Positions 52,297-61,682 of a stretch of 64,000 nt of DNA are shown in pieces. Under the pieces are notes generated by a model. The model saw only the letters and a program-made list of their open reading frames with translations. It made no database searches and was not told the DNA's origin. The position numbers and the translations under genes are program-made. The stretch lies in assembly GCA_903838675.1 (NCBI GenBank), contig CAILZI010000213.1, positions 1 through 64,000 of the forward strand, given 5' to 3'. The DNA comes from an uncultured Verrucomicrobiota bacterium (GTDB lineage: Bacteria > Verrucomicrobiota > Verrucomicrobiia > Verrucomicrobiales > Verrucomicrobiaceae). The first letter of the stretch is position 1. Every line of letters starts with the position of its first letter.

Positions 52297-55200
52297 ATGC
52301 GCTCAGCATTCAGCCCGTTTCAAAAGTTCATCCTCGGTGCCTGGCTTTGCATCTCCGGCGCGGCTCAAGCGCAGGATTTCAAAGCACTCGACTCCGCGCT
52401 GCTTGATCCCGCCGGCTTCGCCCAAAGCGTCGCAGGCAGGGAGTCACCCAATACCACGGGACCACAGGCCGTGGTATGGACGCAGAAGACTAGGCCCGAC
52501 TTCCGCGGCATCAAATTCGGCGTAGGCCGCGAGACCGGCCTTCGCCATCTGCGCATCGGCTTCGTCAAACCCATCGCCATCGGCAGTGTGCTCGTCAGCG
52601 GCGGTGGCACCCTCAGCGTGTTGAAAACTTCGTCAGCCTATCCCGGCGACCTCAGCGTCGAATCACAATGGCAGCCCGCAGAACGGTTGGTCAATGGCGC
52701 TGCATCTCATACTGAGGTTGCGAGTGGCGACTACGCTCTCTGGCTCCTCCCTCCGGGCACCGAGACACGCGCTCTGCGCTTCAGTCATGTCCCCGCCTCA
52801 GGAGATCCCGAGATGGCAGGTGTGCTCGGCGGTGTTTGGATCCTCCCCGAGCGCCTCGGCAACGTCGCACCCCAGGCGCTCGTGCAATCCCGCGCCCGCG
52901 ACGATGTCTCCGCAAAACTCGTCGATGAATCCGGCAACAAAACCTGGCAGGCCTGGGACAATGGCGAGCAGGGCGCTGCTCTCCCTGTTTCACCCGAACA
53001 TCCCGAGATCGTCACCCTCACCTGGCCCGCTTCCGTACATCTCAATGGCCTCTGCCTCCTATGGGCAGGCTTTGCCGCCATCGAGATCGACACCTTCACC
53101 GGCCCTGACAATCTCGCTCTCCAGGACGCGCCCGAATCAAGCTGGCAGCACATCGCCACCAAGAGCGGCATCGATCCCTTCTATCCACTCCCACTCGGCC
53201 CGCATTGGATCACCTTCGAAAAACCCGCGCAAACCCGCGCCCTGCGCCTGCGCATCATCGCCGGCACCAAGTCCACCCACTCCCATCTCGACAGCAAAGT
53301 CAAAGACGGCCGCCGTGTCTGGCTCGGCGAGGTCATGGCACTCGCTCCTCTCAAGGCAGACGCCGCCCTCGCTTCACTCGTTCTTCCCAAAGCCACCGAA
53401 GAACCCCCGCCCATTCCAGTAAAATTCACGCTGCCTGAGGCCGGACTCGTCACCCTCGTCATCGAAGACTCGCAGCATCATCGCGTGCGCAATCTCGTCA
53501 GCGAAACTCCGTTTCCCGCCGGAGAAAACATCGCCTGGTGGGATGGCAGCGATGACCTCCTGCGCGATCCCGAAGCCGCCAAGCACGGCGTCTACAACAT
53601 CCCCTCCCGCCCCGTCGCTCCTGGCACCTACACCGTGCGCGGCCTCTGGCGCAAGCCCGTGGAACTCCACTACGAATTCAGCATCTACAACGCCGGCAAG
53701 CCCGCCTGGACCACCGCCGACAACACCGGCTGCTGGCTCACCACCCACACCCCGCCCACGAGCATGGCCGTCATCCCTGCTTCCAAAACGGCGGATGGCA
53801 AACCCCTCGTCATCATGGGCGCATACGTCGCCGAAGGCGGGCACGGTTTACAATGGCTCCTTGAAGACGGCACCAAGATCGGCGGCCAGCACTGGGTCGG
53901 CGGCACATGGACCGGCGCGCCAACACTGGCAGTCGATCTCGGCTCCAGTGCCATCGCCGATCACGCCTGCTACGTCGGCTCCGTCTGGGATGGCGAGCTG
54001 CGCCTCACTGCAAAGTCACGCGCACTTGATGACAAGCCCGTCTTCAAAACCCAGCTCGGCGACGATCCGCGCCTGAAGGAGCATGATCCTAGAACGCCTG
54101 CCGAACTCGAAGGCTTCGACGGCGGACTCAAAGTCTATGTTCTCGCAGGCATCGCCGCGCACGATGGCGTGCTCGTGTGCTCCATGATTCGGCAAAACGA
54201 ACTCCTCTTTGTCGATGCCAAAGCCGGCAAAATCCTGCGCCGTGAGAAGATCGAAAATCCCCGTGGCATCACCTTCGATGCCAATGGCCGTCTCCTCGTT
54301 CTCAGCGGCACAAAACTCCTGCGGTTGGATTCCTCCAAAACCGAAACCCTCATCTCCACTGGCTTGGAAGACCCCCGTCACATCACCACCGCTGCCAACG
54401 GCAATCTGTTCATCACCGACCACGGCACCTCCCATCAGATAAAAATCTTCTCGCCCGAAGGCAAACTCATCCGCGCCATCGGCACCGCCGGTGCCCCCGC
54501 TCTTGGAAAGTACAATCCACAGCACATGAACAACCCCAACGGCCTCGCGCTCGATTCGCAGGGCCGTGTCTGGGTCGCCGAGGCAGACAACTACCCCCGT
54601 CGCGTTTCAGTCTGGTCAGATCAGGGCACGCTCGATCGCACCTTCTACGGCCCCACCGAGTACGGCGGTGGCGGCGTTCTTGATCCCCAGGATGCCACCA
54701 AGTTCTTCTACAAAGGCATGGAGTTCGCGCTCGATTGGAAATCCGGCTCCGATTCACTTCAGCGCGTCTTTGCCCGCCCCGATCCGCTCATGGAAGCGCA
54801 CGGCGGCCACTTCTCTCCCGACTACCCGTTGTATGCGAATGGGAAGCGCTGGTTCACCAGCTGCTACACCCACAATCCCACCGGCGGTGACAACGTCGCC
54901 TTCCTCTGGCGCGATGACGGCCAGTCCGCCAAACTCGTTGCTGGCCTCGGCGACGCCCATCAGTTCCAAATCCTCCGCACCCCCGAGTTCCGCTCGCTAT
55001 GGCCCGCAGGCACCAAGCCCGACGAAGAAAATCCATCGCCCGAAAAACACGCCGCCTTCATCTGGTCCGACCTCAACAACGATGGCCGTCCACAGCCCAA
55101 TGAAGTACAAATGACCAAAGAGGTCCTGCGCGGCGTCACCGTGATGAACGACCTCTCCTTCATCGCCGCTCGCTCTGGCGACAAAACCGCCCGCTTCGCT

Positions 55201-56559
55201 CCCGCAAAAATTTCATCCACGGGCCTGCCCGTGTACAACCTCCAGCCCGAATTCATCGGCCCCTCGGGTGGCAATCCACCCTCCAGCGGTGGCAATCAAG
55301 CACTCACCGAAAACGACTGGACCATCACCACCAATGCTGCCGCACCCTTTTCCCCGCACGGCCTCGGCGGCATGTTCAAAGGCGAACCTCGCTGGAGCTA
55401 CCCCAGTGCATGGCCCGGTCTGCACGCCAGTCATGAGGCCGCCATTCCAGATCGTCCCGGCATGGTCGTCGGCCACACCCGCCTCCTCGGCGGCTTCGTT
55501 CAGGGCAGGGCAGGGCCCATGTTCTGCATCAATGGCAACATGGGAAACATGTACCTCTTCACCGCAGACGGCCTCTTCGTCGCCACCCTCTTCCACGACA
55601 TCCGCTTGCGCCCATACTGGGCCGCTCCCGTCGCGGTTCGGAACATGGATGTCACCGAGGTCTCCCTGCACGACGAAAATTTCTGGCCCAGCATTACCCA
55701 AACCCCCGATGGTAAAATCTTCCTCGTCGATGGTGGCCGCACCAGCCTCGTTCGTGTCGATGGCCTCGACTCCCTCCAGCGCATCCCTGAGCAAACCCTT
55801 GAAGTCACACCCGCCGATCTCGACAAATCACGCGCCTGGTTCGCCCGCGCCGAAGCCGCACGCCAGCAAGCTCGCGGTAGCGGCATCCTCAGCGTCGTCA
55901 TGCGCCAGCAGCCCCCCGTCGTCGATGGCAAACTTGACGACTGGCCCGCCACCACCGACTGGGCTTCGATCGACCGTCGTGGCATCAAAGCCAACTTCAA
56001 CAGCAACTCCCGCCCCTACGAAGTCAGCGCCGCCGTCACCCTCAGCGGCGACAAGCTCTACGCCGCCTGGCGCACCACCGAAAAAGACCTCCTCAGCAAC
56101 AGCGGCGAAACCCCCAACGTCCTCTTCAAAACCGGCGGCTGTCTCGACCTCATGCTGCAGGCCGACACCGATCAGCGCCTCCTCATCACCCTCGTCAATG
56201 GCAAGCCCCGCGCCTTGCTCTATCGCTCTAAAGTGCCCGGCACCACCCAGCCCGTCGCCTTCGGCAGCCCCTGGCGCAGCATCCACATCGATGTCGTCGA
56301 AGACGTGACCGACCGCCTCACCTTCGCCACCGACAACACCGGCAGCTTCGAAATCAGCCTCCCCCTCGAAACCCTCCACTGGCAGCCCAAACCCGGCGAC
56401 ACCGCCCGCGCCGATCTCGGCGTCCTCCGCGGCTCCAACGGCCAGACCACCCAGCGCATCTACTGGTCCAACAAAGCCACCGCCATCACCGCCGACGTCC
56501 CCAGCGAAGCCGAACTCACCCCCCAGCTCTGGGGCAAATGGAAAATCATTCAGCAATGA
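52297..56559 (+). CDS. Giant secreted propeller protein with CBM9-like C-terminal domain
   Basis: A 1420-residue exported protein; its ATG follows the DUF1549 gene's stop by two bases. The signal peptide is FQKFILGAWLCISGAAQAQD. The first 370 residues are beta-rich, with jelly-roll-like repeats. Near 380-460 is a FlgD-like Ig unit (GLVTLVIEDSQHHRVRNLVS, then GENIAWWDGSDDL). About 590-800 is an NHL-type propeller (GITFDANGRLLVLSGTKLLR, HITTAANGNLFITDHGTSHQ, NPNGLALDSQGRVWVAEADN). The C-terminal 200 residues (PVVDGKLDDWPATTDWASID, VTLSGDKLYAAWRTTEKDL) resemble a CBM9/DOMON-like sugar-binding domain. No catalytic set is apparent. It is probably a surface adhesion or substrate-capture partner of the upstream genes. 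Confidence 0.85.
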   Translation: MRSAFSPFQKFILGAWLCISGAAQAQDFKALDSALLDPAGFAQSVAGRESPNTTGPQAVVWTQKTRPDFRGIKFGVGRETGLRHLRIGFVKPIAIGSVLVSGGGTLSVLKTSSAYPGDLSVESQWQPAERLVNGAASHTEVASGDYALWLLPPGTETRALRFSHVPASGDPEMAGVLGGVWILPERLGNVAPQALVQSRARDDVSAKLVDESGNKTWQAWDNGEQGAALPVSPEHPEIVTLTWPASVHLNGLCLLWAGFAAIEIDTFTGPDNLALQDAPESSWQHIATKSGIDPFYPLPLGPHWITFEKPAQTRALRLRIIAGTKSTHSHLDSKVKDGRRVWLGEVMALAPLKADAALASLVLPKATEEPPPIPVKFTLPEAGLVTLVIEDSQHHRVRNLVSETPFPAGENIAWWDGSDDLLRDPEAAKHGVYNIPSRPVAPGTYTVRGLWRKPVELHYEFSIYNAGKPAWTTADNTGCWLTTHTPPTSMAVIPASKTADGKPLVIMGAYVAEGGHGLQWLLEDGTKIGGQHWVGGTWTGAPTLAVDLGSSAIADHACYVGSVWDGELRLTAKSRALDDKPVFKTQLGDDPRLKEHDPRTPAELEGFDGGLKVYVLAGIAAHDGVLVCSMIRQNELLFVDAKAGKILRREKIENPRGITFDANGRLLVLSGTKLLRLDSSKTETLISTGLEDPRHITTAANGNLFITDHGTSHQIKIFSPEGKLIRAIGTAGAPALGKYNPQHMNNPNGLALDSQGRVWVAEADNYPRRVSVWSDQGTLDRTFYGPTEYGGGGVLDPQDATKFFYKGMEFALDWKSGSDSLQRVFARPDPLMEAHGGHFSPDYPLYANGKRWFTSCYTHNPTGGDNVAFLWRDDGQSAKLVAGLGDAHQFQILRTPEFRSLWPAGTKPDEENPSPEKHAAFIWSDLNNDGRPQPNEVQMTKEVLRGVTVMNDLSFIAARSGDKTARFAPAKISSTGLPVYNLQPEFIGPSGGNPPSSGGNQALTENDWTITTNAAAPFSPHGLGGMFKGEPRWSYPSAWPGLHASHEAAIPDRPGMVVGHTRLLGGFVQGRAGPMFCINGNMGNMYLFTADGLFVATLFHDIRLRPYWAAPVAVRNMDVTEVSLHDENFWPSITQTPDGKIFLVDGGRTSLVRVDGLDSLQRIPEQTLEVTPADLDKSRAWFARAEAARQQARGSGILSVVMRQQPPVVDGKLDDWPATTDWASIDRRGIKANFNSNSRPYEVSAAVTLSGDKLYAAWRTTEKDLLSNSGETPNVLFKTGGCLDLMLQADTDQRLLITLVNGKPRALLYRSKVPGTTQPVAFGSPWRSIHIDVVEDVTDRLTFATDNTGSFEISLPLETLHWQPKPGDTARADLGVLRGSNGQTTQRIYWSNKATAITADVPSEAELTPQLWGKWKIIQQ

Positions 56560-57078
56560 ACACCCCTCGGACACGACAGCCCTTCGTATGTTCCATGATG
56601 CTTGGAACTCCGCATGCGATAGCGTTTTCCAAAACCCATGCGCTCCGATGCCGGCTGGATGGAAACAGCAAGCCTTTCTCGCGTTGGGCGTGCGAGCGTT
56701 CATGGCGGGAAGGTAGGGCGGTTGGTCCTCCAACCGCCGCCGGGTGGCCCCTGGCTCCCTTACCGAAATTATGTTTCGGAAGTCGCTCGATTGCCGGAGC
56801 ACCGCTCTCTTTTATCACTTCGCGCCGCTCCACACCAGCCCTGAAGGGGCTGCGTAATACAGCCCAGGGTCAGCCGAGCCTAAGCGAGGCTACCCTGGGT
56901 ATGGCAACACACGACCGGGAAGCAAACCCAGTGCTCCCGTCACACGCCGCGCTCACCAGCAGCGTCCCCAACGTACCACCGCTGCCTCCAGTGGGTCCCG
57001 CTGCTTCCAAAACTCGCGTCCCACACCCTTAACCAAAGGCCGTCCATCCCGGAATAAACTCATTCCCTTGCCAAAAAC
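56560..57078. repeat. Intergenic region with repeats B and F
   Basis: Repeat B copy 4 (56708-56750) has the stem GGCGGTTGG, loop TCCT, CCAACCGCC at 56717-56738. Repeat F copy 2 spans about 56837-56970 and includes an inverted pair CAGCCCAGGGT / ACCCTGGGT. The last bases before the next gene (CATTCCCTTGCCAAAAAC) resemble the conserved leader motif at 46039 and 50070. No gene is supported. Confidence 0.75.
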
Positions 57079-58458
57079 ATGCGCTTCCTTCTCCTCTTCC
57101 CCGCTCTGATCACCACCGCCTCCGCCGCCGATCCCGTCATCACCTACGACGAGCACATCAAGCCCATCTTCCGCGAGCACTGCCTCAAATGCCACGGTGA
57201 AGACGAGCAGAAGGCCGACCTCAACCTCGCCAACTTCACCGCCGTGCTCAAAGGCGGCAGCGGCGACAAAGCCGTCATCGCCGGCCGCGCCAGCCAGAGC
57301 CTCCTCTTCCAGGCCATCACCGCCGAAGACGATGCCGAGCGCATGCCGCCCAAAAAAGCCGCCATTCCCTCCCCGCAGATCGAGCTCATCCGCCAGTGGA
57401 CTCAGGGCGGCCTGCACGAATCCTCCGCCAGCAAATCCCTCGTCGCCGAGCGCGACACCAGCTTCACACCCACCACCGGCATCAAACTCGACGGCCCCCC
57501 GCCCATGCCCGAGTCCCTGCCCGCCTTCACACCCCCCGCTCTGAAGCGCCCTCTCCCCGTCATCGCTATGGCCGCCAGCCCGCGCGCGCCCTTGATCGCC
57601 GTCGCCGGTCATGAACACGTGCGTCTTCTGGACGCCACCACCCAGCAGCAGATCGGCGCCCTCGCCTTCCCCGAAGGCCAGCCCAACGTCATCCGTTTCA
57701 GCGCCGATGGCCGCGTCCTCATGGTCGCCGGTGGCAAGCCGGTGCAGTCCGGCAGCGTCGTCCTCTTTGACGTCAAGACCGGCAAACGGCTCACCACCAT
57801 CGGCGATGAAACTGACGCCGTGCTCGCTGCAGACTTGAGCCCCGATCAGCAGCTCGTCGCCCTCGGCGGCTCGGGCAAGATCGTCAAAATCTACGGCACC
57901 GCCGATGGCAAACTGCGCCACAAGCTCACCAAGCACACCGACTGGATCACCGCGCTCGCCTTCAGCCCCGATGGCAAAAAACTCGCGAGTTCTGATCGCG
58001 CTGGCGGCATCCATCTCTGGGACCCCACCGGCGGCGGCATCCTCCTCTCCCTCTCCGAGCACAAAGCCGCCGTGCGTGCCCTCGCCTGGCGCAGCGACAG
58101 CAAAATGCTCGCCAGCGGCGGCGAAGACGGCCTCCTCATCTGGTGGGACGCCAAAGACGGCTGGCCCGCAATCACCAATACAAACGCCCATCCTCCAGCA
58201 CGCCCGCAGGGTACCTACGGCAAGATCCCCAATGGTGTCCTCGCCCTCACCTTCGGTCCCACCGGCGAACTCCTCAGCGCAGGCCGCGATAAACACGTGC
58301 GCCTATGGAACGCCAGCGGCGGTACCGTCAGGGATTTCCCTTTGGAGACCACACTGCCGCTTCAGACCAGCATCACCTATGATGGGAAGGAACTATTTGC
58401 CGGAGGTGCGGACGGTGTCGTTCGATGCCTGCTGGGGAATTTGACTCACTCTCGTTGA
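57079..58458 (+). CDS. Planctomycete-type cytochrome c plus WD40 protein
   Basis: A 459-residue exported protein with signal peptide MRFLLLFPALITTASAADPV. Residues about 20-110 are a PSCyt1 cytochrome domain: DEHIKPIFREHCLKCHGEDE with the heme motif C-L-K-C-H, and ERMPPKKAAIPSPQIELIRQ, whose Met may be the sixth ligand. WD40 repeats follow from about 165 to 450, seen as SGSVVLFDVKTGKRLTTIGD, ALAFSPDGKKLASSDRAGGI (then HLWD), LAWRSDSKMLASGGEDGLLI (then WWD) and LTFGPTGELLSAGRDKHVRL (then W). The domain order is characteristic of Planctomycetes and Verrucomicrobia. Its last 66 bases are read on the other strand as the 3' end of the converging lipoprotein gene. Confidence 0.92.
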   Translation: MRFLLLFPALITTASAADPVITYDEHIKPIFREHCLKCHGEDEQKADLNLANFTAVLKGGSGDKAVIAGRASQSLLFQAITAEDDAERMPPKKAAIPSPQIELIRQWTQGGLHESSASKSLVAERDTSFTPTTGIKLDGPPPMPESLPAFTPPALKRPLPVIAMAASPRAPLIAVAGHEHVRLLDATTQQQIGALAFPEGQPNVIRFSADGRVLMVAGGKPVQSGSVVLFDVKTGKRLTTIGDETDAVLAADLSPDQQLVALGGSGKIVKIYGTADGKLRHKLTKHTDWITALAFSPDGKKLASSDRAGGIHLWDPTGGGILLSLSEHKAAVRALAWRSDSKMLASGGEDGLLIWWDAKDGWPAITNTNAHPPARPQGTYGKIPNGVLALTFGPTGELLSAGRDKHVRLWNASGGTVRDFPLETTLPLQTSITYDGKELFAGGADGVVRCLLGNLTHSR

Positions 58459-58752
58459 CGGCAGCGCATAGCCGCCGTGGTCCCAGCTGTTGCCCACATT
58501 CAGCGGATCGGAATCATACGCGAAGTTCTCACCGTAGTTTATCGTCGGCTGTGGCCAGACACTGTAGCCATTGCCGTAGCCGCCGCCATGTCCGCCAAAG
58601 CTAGGAGCACCGTTGAAATTGCTGCCGTAATAGGTGCCACCCAGGGCGGTGCGCCTGTAGCCGCCACTACCCCAGCTCCAGTCATGACCACAGGAGGTGA
58701 GCGACAGAGCGGCAAGAACCGAGAGGATGACCAGGGAGTGAGCGGATTTCAT
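58393..58752 (-). CDS. Gly/Tyr-rich lipoprotein
   Basis: A 119-residue lipoprotein: MKSAHSLVILSVLAALSLTS with the lipobox Cys at position 21 (L-T-S-C). The mature part is rich in Gly, Tyr, Ser and Asn (GGYRRTALGGTYYGSNFNGA, GGHGGGYGNGYSVWPQPTIN), the composition of a flexible extracellular or disordered protein. No domain is recognised. It is transcribed against the cytochrome/WD40 gene and overlaps its 3' end by 66 bases (58393-58458). The lipobox start and signal peptide support coding; the C-terminal 22 codons are constrained by the other gene and may be recent. Confidence 0.7.
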   Translation of the reverse strand: MKSAHSLVILSVLAALSLTSCGHDWSWGSGGYRRTALGGTYYGSNFNGAPSFGGHGGGYGNGYSVWPQPTINYGENFAYDSDPLNVGNSWDHGGYALPSTRVSQIPQQASNDTVRTSGK

Positions 58753-58950
58753 GGAACGAATAATGTGAGTACTGGCGGGTTATTTTATGGAGAATTGGCC
58801 AAGCCGGAGAAAAAAGCAATCCTATAAATCCATCATGGTCAGCAGTTTCAAGCCGGAGCCACCTAAAACCGCCTGCATGCCCCGGCAAACTCAATCTTTC
58901 CATCTTGGACTTGGAATCTTCCCCACCCCTTTCACGTTACCATTCACCCC

Positions 58951-59592
58951 ATGAAACACACCCTCCTCGCCCTTCTCGCCACCGCCTCTCTCTCTTTCGC
59001 TGCGGATCATCCCGACACCACCGGCTGGAAGGACCTCTTCGCCCCCGACCTCTCCAACACCATCGCCCCCGGCAAATGGGAGCTCAAAGACGGCGTCCTC
59101 GTCGCCAAAGACCACGACACCCTCTGGACCAAAGATTCCTACGGCGACTTCATCCTCGATCTCGAATTCAAAGTCGAAAAGGAATCCAACAGCGGTGTCT
59201 TCCTCCGCTCCGGCAATATCAAAGACACCCTCGGTGCCCTCGAAATCCAGGTCCACGACTCCGCCGACGGCAGCAAGTACGGCATGGTGGCCGCCATCTA
59301 TGACGCCATGCCCCCCAGCAAGAGCATGGCCAAACCCGTCGGCGAGTGGAATCACTTCACCATCACCTGCAAAGGCCCTCTGGTCAGCGTCGTCTTCAAT
59401 GGCGAAGAAGTCATCCACGCCGACCTCGATAAATGGTCCGAAATCGGCCAAAACCCCGACGGCACCCCCAACAAATTCAAAAAGGCCCTCAAAGACTTCG
59501 CCCGCACCGGCCCCATCGGCCTACAAGGCCTCCACGGCAAAGCCCAGGCCCCCGTCTACTACCGCAACATGAAGATCAAGGTGCTGGAATAG
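58951..59592 (+). CDS. DUF1080 (3-keto-disaccharide hydrolase-type) protein
   Basis: A 213-residue exported protein with signal peptide MKHTLLALLATASLSFAADH. It is a single DUF1080 domain, a concanavalin-like fold now often annotated as 3-keto-disaccharide hydrolase. Conserved blocks are TTGWKDLFAPDLSNTIAPGK (then WELKDGVLVAK), LWTKDSYGDFILDLEFKVEK, SNSGVFLRSGN, ALEIQVHDSADGSKYGMVAA and GEWNHFTITCKGPLVSVVFN. The end, ARTGPIGLQGLHGKAQAPVY (then YRNMKIKVL), is typical. It stands alone between a divergent lipoprotein and repeat C. Related proteins take part in carbohydrate catabolism; a specific substrate is not implied here. Confidence 0.93.
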   Translation: MKHTLLALLATASLSFAADHPDTTGWKDLFAPDLSNTIAPGKWELKDGVLVAKDHDTLWTKDSYGDFILDLEFKVEKESNSGVFLRSGNIKDTLGALEIQVHDSADGSKYGMVAAIYDAMPPSKSMAKPVGEWNHFTITCKGPLVSVVFNGEEVIHADLDKWSEIGQNPDGTPNKFKKALKDFARTGPIGLQGLHGKAQAPVYYRNMKIKVLE

Positions 59593-59600
59593 GGGGTTCG

Positions 59601-59735
59601 GATCCTGAAAGGATCCAAGAAGGTAGCCGGGGGTAAGCGAGGAACGAGCGCCACCCCCGGATCACGCGTATCCTATGCATCGCTCAAGGTCGCATGCCGG
59701 AGGTATGCAAGAAGCGTGCATCGACCCAGCGGTTG
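59601..59735. repeat. Intergenic repeat C, copy 2
   Basis: GATCCTGAAAGGATCCAAGA, AAGGTAGCCGGGGG, CCACCCCCGG, CTCAAGGTCGCATGCCGGAG and GTATGCAAGAAGCG follow the order of copy 1 at 45866. The central inverted repeat is replaced by a longer insert (AAGCGAGGAACGAGCG). Confidence 0.7.
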
Positions 59736-59783
59736 TGTCTGCTCTCGCACACTTTCGGGAGGCTTCTTTCAGCATCCCCCCCC

Positions 59784-61682
59784 TCACCCCGCACACGCCA
59801 CCCGCACCTCTTCCAGCTCCGCCCACCGCGAAAACTTCCCCTCCAGCTCATGCTTCTTCGCATCGAGCTTGGCAATAAAGTCATTCGTCCCCGCACCCAG
59901 CTTCACAAACGTCTCCGGGTTGCTCAGCTCTCCCTCCATCGACGCGATCTCGCTCTCCAGACTCGTGATCGCCGCCTCACACTCCGCGAGTTCCCGCTGC
60001 TCCTTCTGCGACATCTTCTTCACCTTCGGCGCATTCGCAGCCACCACCTTCTCCTTCTTCACCGCCGCATTCACCAGCGCCAGCTCCGCCGCAGCTTTCG
60101 CCGCCCGCTTCTCCTGGTAGTAGCTGTAGTTCCCCGCGCATTCATGGATGCGCCCCTGGCCTTCAAAGGCAAGGATGCGGTCACACACACGGTCCAGGAA
60201 GTAGCGGTCATGGCTCACCACCAGCACGCAGCCCTTGAAGGAAAGAATCGCCTCCTCCAGCACCCGCATCGTCTGCAGATCCAGATCATTCGTCGGCTCA
60301 TCCAGAATCAAAAAGTTGCCACCGCGACGCAAAATCTTCGCCAGCAGCACGCGGCTCTGCTCACCACCGCTCAGCTCCTTCACCCGCATCGTCACTCGCT
60401 CGTCCGTGAAAAGGAAGCGCCGCAGGTAAGTCCGCACATGCATCTTCTCCGGCCCAAACTGCACAAACTCAGACATCGGCCCCGCCACCTCCTCCATCAC
60501 GCTGTTCTCCGGGTTCAGCAGCAGTCGCTGCTGGTCCACATAGTTAAACACCGTGCGCTTGCCAATCGTGACCTTGCCCTCATTCGGTGCCTGCTGCCCC
60601 ATCAGCATCCGCAGCAGCGTCGTCTTGCCCAGTCCATTGCGGCCGATGATCCCCGTGCACGTCCCCGCTTCAAAGCTCAGATTCAGATGGCTGAACAACC
60701 ACCGGTCATTGATGTGCGCACCGATCTCCACCGCATCGATGATCGTGTTCGCCAGCGCAGACGCCGGCGGAATAATCAAATCCATCACCAGCTCCGCCTC
60801 CGGCGCGTCGATGGCCGCCACACGGTCATACTCATCCAGTCGTGAGCGCTGCTTCGTGCCCCGGCCTCTCACACCCGCACGCACAAACTCCAGCTCATGC
60901 CGGAGGAAGCTCTGCCGCCGCCGCTCCGAATTCGCCTCCACAGATTCGCGCACCGCCTTGCTCTCCAAAAAGTCGCTGTAGTTCCCCGGATGACTGTAAA
61001 TCCTGCTGTCATCGATCTCGATGATCCGCGTCGCCACCCGATCCAAAAAGTACCGGTCATGCGTCACAAACAGCACCGCACCCGTGAAGTCCCGCAGGAA
61101 AATTTCCAGCCACTCGATCGACTCCGCATCCAGATGGTTCGTCGGTTCGTCCAGCAGCAGCAGATCCGGCTGCGACACCAGCGCCCGCGCCAGCGCCACA
61201 CGGCGTTTCTCACCACCCGAAAGCCCCTTCACAATGCGATCCGCCGCCGGCAGCCCCAGCTCATTCATCGCCGTGCTGATCCGCGTCTCCACACCCCAGC
61301 CATCATGCAGTTGGATCTGGTGCAGCAAATCCGCCTCCTGATCCCCCTTGTAGTCGCCCGTTTCGTAGCATTCCACCATCTCCAGCAGCACCGAGGCACC
61401 CGCGCGCACGTTGTCGATCACGCTCGCCTCATCATCCAGCACAAACTCCTGCGCCAGATGGCTCACGATGATTCCATTCCGCCGCGAGATAATCCCACTG
61501 TCCGGCTTCTCCGTCCCCACCAGAATGCGCATCAGACTCGTCTTCCCAGAGCCATTCCGCCCCACCAGCCCCAGCTTCTCGCCCTCGTGAATGCTCATCG
61601 TCGCATCATTGAAGACCTGTTGCAGCCCAAATTGAAGGCGCAGGTCTTTGGCGGAAACGACAGCAGGAGTAATAGGAGACAT
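59784..61682 (-). CDS. ABC-F family ATPase, Uup-like
   Basis: A 632-residue soluble protein with two ATPase domains, no membrane part and a C-terminal coiled coil. Domain 1: GRNGSGKTSLMRILVG (about 40-55), LSGGEKRRVALARALVSQPD and LLLLDEPTNHLDAESIEWLE. Domain 2: GRNGLGKTTLLRMLMG, LSGGEQSRVLLAKILRRGGN and FLILDEPTNDLDLQTMRVLE. The coiled coil starts after YSYYQEKRAAKAAAELAL and carries ECEAAITSLESEIASMEGEL, like the DNA- or ribosome-contacting tail of Uup. It differs clearly from the other ABC-F gene at 23747, which is nearer the YheS style. A translation role is expected. It is transcribed alone, towards repeat C. Confidence 0.93.
   Translation of the reverse strand: MSPITPAVVSAKDLRLQFGLQQVFNDATMSIHEGEKLGLVGRNGSGKTSLMRILVGTEKPDSGIISRRNGIIVSHLAQEFVLDDEASVIDNVRAGASVLLEMVECYETGDYKGDQEADLLHQIQLHDGWGVETRISTAMNELGLPAADRIVKGLSGGEKRRVALARALVSQPDLLLLDEPTNHLDAESIEWLEIFLRDFTGAVLFVTHDRYFLDRVATRIIEIDDSRIYSHPGNYSDFLESKAVRESVEANSERRRQSFLRHELEFVRAGVRGRGTKQRSRLDEYDRVAAIDAPEAELVMDLIIPPASALANTIIDAVEIGAHINDRWLFSHLNLSFEAGTCTGIIGRNGLGKTTLLRMLMGQQAPNEGKVTIGKRTVFNYVDQQRLLLNPENSVMEEVAGPMSEFVQFGPEKMHVRTYLRRFLFTDERVTMRVKELSGGEQSRVLLAKILRRGGNFLILDEPTNDLDLQTMRVLEEAILSFKGCVLVVSHDRYFLDRVCDRILAFEGQGRIHECAGNYSYYQEKRAAKAAAELALVNAAVKKEKVVAANAPKVKKMSQKEQRELAECEAAITSLESEIASMEGELSNPETFVKLGAGTNDFIAKLDAKKHELEGKFSRWAELEEVRVACAG

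Noticed and set aside
56538..57032. Open frame of 164 codons before the WD40 gene
   Set aside because: It runs through repeats B and F; the translation is that of repeat DNA.
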